A program made the translations under genes and the position numbers. A model generated the notes under the pieces. The model was not told the DNA's origin, made no database searches, and worked only from the letters and a program-made list of their open reading frames with translations. Source: Erigeron canadensis (Eukaryota; Streptophyta; Magnoliopsida; Asterales; Asteraceae). From it: a stretch of DNA of 64,000 nt. Of the stretch, positions 59,926 to 64,000 are shown one piece after another. Within the stretch, counting starts at the first letter, position 1. Every line of letters starts with the position of its first letter. The stretch covers positions 22,756,980 through 22,820,979 of the forward strand of contig NC_057765.1 of the NCBI RefSeq assembly GCF_010389155.1. The letters are read 5' to 3'.

Positions 59926-62900
59926 ACTTCGTCCTCGAAGTTCGCTCATTCACATGGTGATAAAATGAATAGATTGGCAATAACGATAGCTTCACGGAGT
60001 CGTACAAAACGTGAGAGTTCGTATAGGTTTTATCACGACCTTTCGGTTACTTACAGACTTTTTAACCTCCATAGTTGGGGGCATCTATTTCCTGGTGCCA
60101 TAAATATCACCTGATTAGAAGCTTTGAAAGAGTTATAATTGTCGCTCACTTCCTGAGACGACTTGAGGTTAATCGTAAGAAATCACTGTGGGTTGTCCAT
60201 TCTGCCTAGATCAATGTTAAGTAATGGAATGAAGACAAGAATTTTAATACGGAGGTCTAATATGAGCAAACAGTTCGTAACGTGAGTTATAATAAAAATA
60301 TCGATCGCTGGTGGCTACTCATTTCCCATTGTCACTTTGTGTACTTTCCTTTATCGTTTGCTTTCCCCAATAAAGAATCCTCCACTGGCTCTTCGCCTAC
60401 TTTTATCTTTCTTTGGTTAGATGTTGGACACGCTAGCCGCTACTAGAAAATATTGACTTCGCTTGTGACCAAACACTTGTTAAGGGATTACCCCCTTAAC
60501 AAGGGTGATGCTAATTCGGAATGCCGAGTTGCACTAAAATTGCAAAACTACATCTTCGTAGCACCTTATTTTAGGGTATTCTAGTGTTGTGTTTGTTGTT
60601 TTATGCCGTGCAAGGGAAATTGGTCATGTAATGTATGATGATAGTTCCATCTTGTTCCTCACACTCACCTTTGTTCTTTCAATTTCGCCCTTATTGTCCA
60701 AAGATCACCTTTTTCTGTTATTTGATAAGTCACATCGTTAATAATTTCTCTTGCTCTTGCCGATATTGGCCTTTACTTCTTCCATTTTAATGTAGAATGA
60801 CTACCATCCATGACATATTTTTCCGACTAAACTTATTTTCAACATTACAAATATGACCTCTTCCATTTTTATTCTATGCCTACGCATTTCTCGCGATAGA
60901 GTTTACACAATCCTTATGCTTACAATTAATCGTATCATGTCCTCACCATCTTGGTAGGACAGACACTTCAAGCCCTTATTGGTATGGATCTCTTTTAAAG
61001 GACAATTCTTCTTAGGTCCTTTCAAGCCTCCACAAAACTTCCAATGACCTTGCTTTCTAAAGCCTCATATCTATTTTTTTTTCCTCTAAGCTAAGCACCT
61101 TTTCAAGTACACTAGCCTAATGCTCGTAGGAATCATCATGTAACATAATTTAGGTGAAGCTTCACGCCTCATCCTTCTCTCAACCATCTAGTTTTCTCCA
61201 TTTCTCCTTCGTGTTCTTATGGATAACCATACTCCTTACTGTTTTGTCACTTGGATCCATCTCTTACTAGATAATTGTTATTATGGATGACACATGCGCA
61301 GTCGATAGTCCTTGGAGTTTATCTCAGGGGTACTTGCGAGATCATGGTGATAGGGATCCTTGGATCCTAACTCATCACAAATGTAGGTTATCATTATCAC
61401 GCTTTCGTTCCAGTGTTTCGTAAATAGCTCTTTCCGAAGTTTGTAGTTTCTTGAAAGTTAATCCAACGACCAACTTCCTTAATCGTTGTGGTGGTATGTG
61501 CTTTAACTTCTAACGTTGTATTCCTTATTTGCTTTCACTACTAACTTAGCGATTTCATGTTGTTTTTGTTCTTCACTTTTCTTGGTCGCACCACTTCGTG
61601 GGTCGATGGTTCTTGACTGTTCACCATGTGTTCTAAAATTTTTCTCACTCGGGTTCATCCCATTTTAGCTTACCTCTCTACAACGTTGACCTTGAGGGGT
61701 TAACCTTCATAACTCACCTTGCTTCTATACTCGTGTGTTGAGCATATATCGCTTTCTCTTGGCTTAGTTGATCTATTCTATTAATAGCTTGGTTTTTTGA
61801 TAGTGGTTTTCCAAGTAGTATTCAAGAATAACATGAGGAGTGCCATAAAGGTGAATATTTCCGGAACTATATCTTGTAGGTAACGTCGATGTCCTCACTT
61901 TACCGTTTGGGTTAAATCGCCTTCCTTTACTTTACTCTCTACTCTACATCACCTTCAATGATGTTACTGAATAACTCTTCCTGAACGATAAAGTATAGTC
62001 TTACGCTTCATTCTCCATGTTCGAGTATCCTCTTTTGTTGTGATTACCCCCTTAACATTTTTCTTCTAGAAAAATTTAAGGGATTTCCATGCATCTCGTG
62101 TCATCTCGCTTTCTCCTCTAAGCAAGCTCATTAGCTACCTTCTTAACTAGGTTCCTTGAATTACCTTACTTTCTTGCGTTCTTTGGCAGTCTTCAATCCG
62201 TCGAATCTTCTTGTCATTCTCGACGACCTTCAATTTGCCAGATTTCCTAATCCCACTTGTAACTACTCTTGTCCTCCAGAGTAGTCCCAAATCATTTTTC
62301 ATTTATCTTCAAATCGCGGGGGTCACATAAGTCTTATATTACTTCTTATCCTCCTTAAATTTGCATCTTCGCTCCAACGTTAACTTTGGAATTCCTTTTT
62401 AATTTCCGTCGAGGCTCCATTTTACATGGATAAAAGGACCTTTAATTCCTTCATCACATTGAGGCCTCGGTTCAATTGCCTCTACACTTGCTCACATGTA
62501 GACCATATCCAAGGCATCGCTTCCATTGGGTATACTAGTTTATAGTATCTTCTATACTATATTTCTCTGACTCGCTAGTTTCTTGAACTTCCTTGTATCG
62601 AGTGAGTCCTTCTCTTAACGTCGTCGTGAGTGGGTGGTGTTAGTTATTTGGTCTCACCACTTTCAGGTGTTGTGTCGAGTCATCCGTGGATTAAGGGAAT
62701 CGTAAATCCTTGGAAAAGAAGAAGGACCATGCTTTCATCGTGTTTGGTCCTCGAGTTTGTCAAAATTCACTTGGTTAGCTTCAATGTGAAAGTGAGGAGT
62801 AAGAGTTCGTAGCGAGAATAAGACGTCAACCCAGATTAATATCTTTAGGTGAGTTAAACGGAAGGCTTCAACGTCGCTTGCGAAAATTTGCTTCTTTGTA

Positions 62901-63208
62901 CTTGATTGACATACAACATATCTTGCATGGCCTACGTTATGTTGGTGATCCAATAGTATCTTCTACGCTATATATTTATCCCAAGCATTTCGCTTTTGGA
63001 CAACTGATGACTAAACGTCATTCGCACCTCTTGATGTCGCAGCGAGAGTAGGGTATCACTTACTCGATTTGGCTATTTTTGAGTGTTGGGTAAGTGAGTT
63101 GTATGTTGTTAGGTTATTAACTTTTCAAGGGAAGCGGTGGTGATCAATACTATGAATTATCAAGAATGTCAAGGATAAAGAATTGGTTTTGAATGAATGA
63201 AATAACGA
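59926..63208 (-). mobile_element. Interior of the gypsy-type element, apparently non-coding
   Basis: About 3.3 kb, pyrimidine-rich on the plus strand, with no frame above about 76 codons. A minus-strand GTAAAATGGAGCC near 62420 and a GAGGACGAAG near 59930 faintly recall gypsy pol ends, but no protease, RT or integrase motif could be read. A 4.4-kb LTR with a short non-coding interior is the description of LARD elements. Heavy decay of pol is the alternative. Confidence 0.55.
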
Positions 63209-64000
63209 TATAGAAAATTTGAGAGGAAATGAGAGATTGTGTGTGTGTTGGGAGATGTTAGAGTGATTAAGGTGTGAAGGGAGGGAGTTGGAGTATCCAA
63301 GTCTTGTCTTGGAAGTGTAAGGACTAGCTTATTTTTTTTTATTGGTTAAAGGGTTTTGGGGAAAAGAGGTGTAGTGCTTGGTAATGTATTTGGATAGTAG
63401 AAAGACTAGATTCATGATACATATATGTGTAGGTATATATGAGTGTAAGACATGGAGGAGAGTGTAAGAATAAGTGGGTTAGTTGTATGATGATTGGTGA
63501 ATTTTTATAAGAGTTTATATTTATAATAAGTTTAAGTTGTATGCATATCTTTTAATTGGAAGACTTATTCAAATGTTGCAATATATTTATGTACTTATTA
63601 TTATTCAAGCTTACTATTATGTACATAATAGTTTATAAATCTATCTTCAAGATGGTCATTATATTTTTGTGCTCAAAAGTACTTTAATTAGCTTTGTGTT
63701 TAATTGTTGGATATCCGTAAGAAATTTTTGGATTGTTATCTCATCTTGTGAGTCTTGCATAGTTATTCTTATGATTTAACTCCTTGAAATTAAATTTTTG
63801 GTTTGTTGACATTTTCATGAAGTTCAATTAGAACTAATTATAGTATGAGATTGTCTTGAATGATTATAGTTTTTGATCATAGTATTTCTAAGGCATTTCA
63901 TTGTACTAGAGGGCAATTAGCACTAAGCCCTAAATGTCTAGAAGGCAATTCTCTTAATAAACCTCTACGGATCGATACCTAGATAAGTATAAGTAAATAG
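63209..64000 (-). repeat. Second copy of the gypsy-type LTR, partial
   Basis: It matches 59112-59880 with about eight substitutions by eye and a 20-bp insertion near 63560 (AGACTTATTCAAATGTTGCA). It starts inside the LTR, lacking the first 3.6 kb of the plus-strand order, and runs off the window. Confidence 0.85.

Noticed and set aside
59884..60114. Small ORF at the gypsy LTR edge
   Set aside because: It spans the LTR end and polypurine tract on the opposite strand to the element.

Overview
This is nuclear DNA from a flowering plant. It is AT-rich, has GT-AG introns, and is dominated by nested plant transposable elements of several orders. The style of the LTR elements (termini beginning TGTAACACCCC, copia elements with an extra 3' gene) fits an Asteraceae genome, but that assignment is inference. 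No bacterial features, CRISPR array, rRNA gene or canonical tRNA gene was seen.

Host genes occupy only the first 16 kb. A complete eight-exon phosphatidylinositol-4-phosphate 5-kinase gene (MORN-repeat type, minus strand, 12651-16248, 761 residues) can be spliced in silico with every exon phase in register. Exon 1 of a second copy lies at 321-1378 on the same strand, and the rest of that copy runs off the left edge, so this is a tandem pair. Between them lie a PIF/Harbinger transposon with a dead transposase (3212-5174), a solo-LTR-like block with tandem repeats (5916 to about 8128), a Pack-type element carrying a broken host gene fragment and a nested MITE (8926-10071), a hAT-like MITE rich in CTCGAG motifs (10815-11295) and another long-TIR MITE (11766-12046).

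From 17.2 to 31.4 kb there is a Stowaway MITE whose empty site survives in a paralogous repeat, a structurally complete Ty1/copia element with a GGAAT target duplication (19118-26746) whose coding part is wrecked although its LTRs are nearly identical, a foldback MITE (27952-28203), and a 966-bp non-autonomous Helitron with defined termini that keeps the tail of a Pif1-like helicase (30413-31378).

From 31.7 to 55.5 kb there is a nest of SIRE/Maximus-like copia elements: a 5'-complete copy lacking reverse transcriptase (31661-37602), an inverted 3' fragment (37603 to about 39300), and a long element (39394-54737) with gag, a second gag-like ORF, pol, and an extra 3' gene. That extra gene has its own promoter-like region, a leader-intron signature and copies of a palindromic TGACGTCA module. 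The LTR at its right end carries the same module but does not match the left LTR.

From 55.5 kb to the end, a minus-strand gypsy-type element with a 4.4-kb LTR and an apparently non-coding 3.3-kb interior (LARD-like) has inserted into another copy of the second gag-like ORF. Its other LTR is cut by the window edge. The most unusual content is the 3' gene of the SIRE-like element (inferred spliced leader, nuclear-type protein features, palindromic control modules). It is a candidate rather than a proven system.
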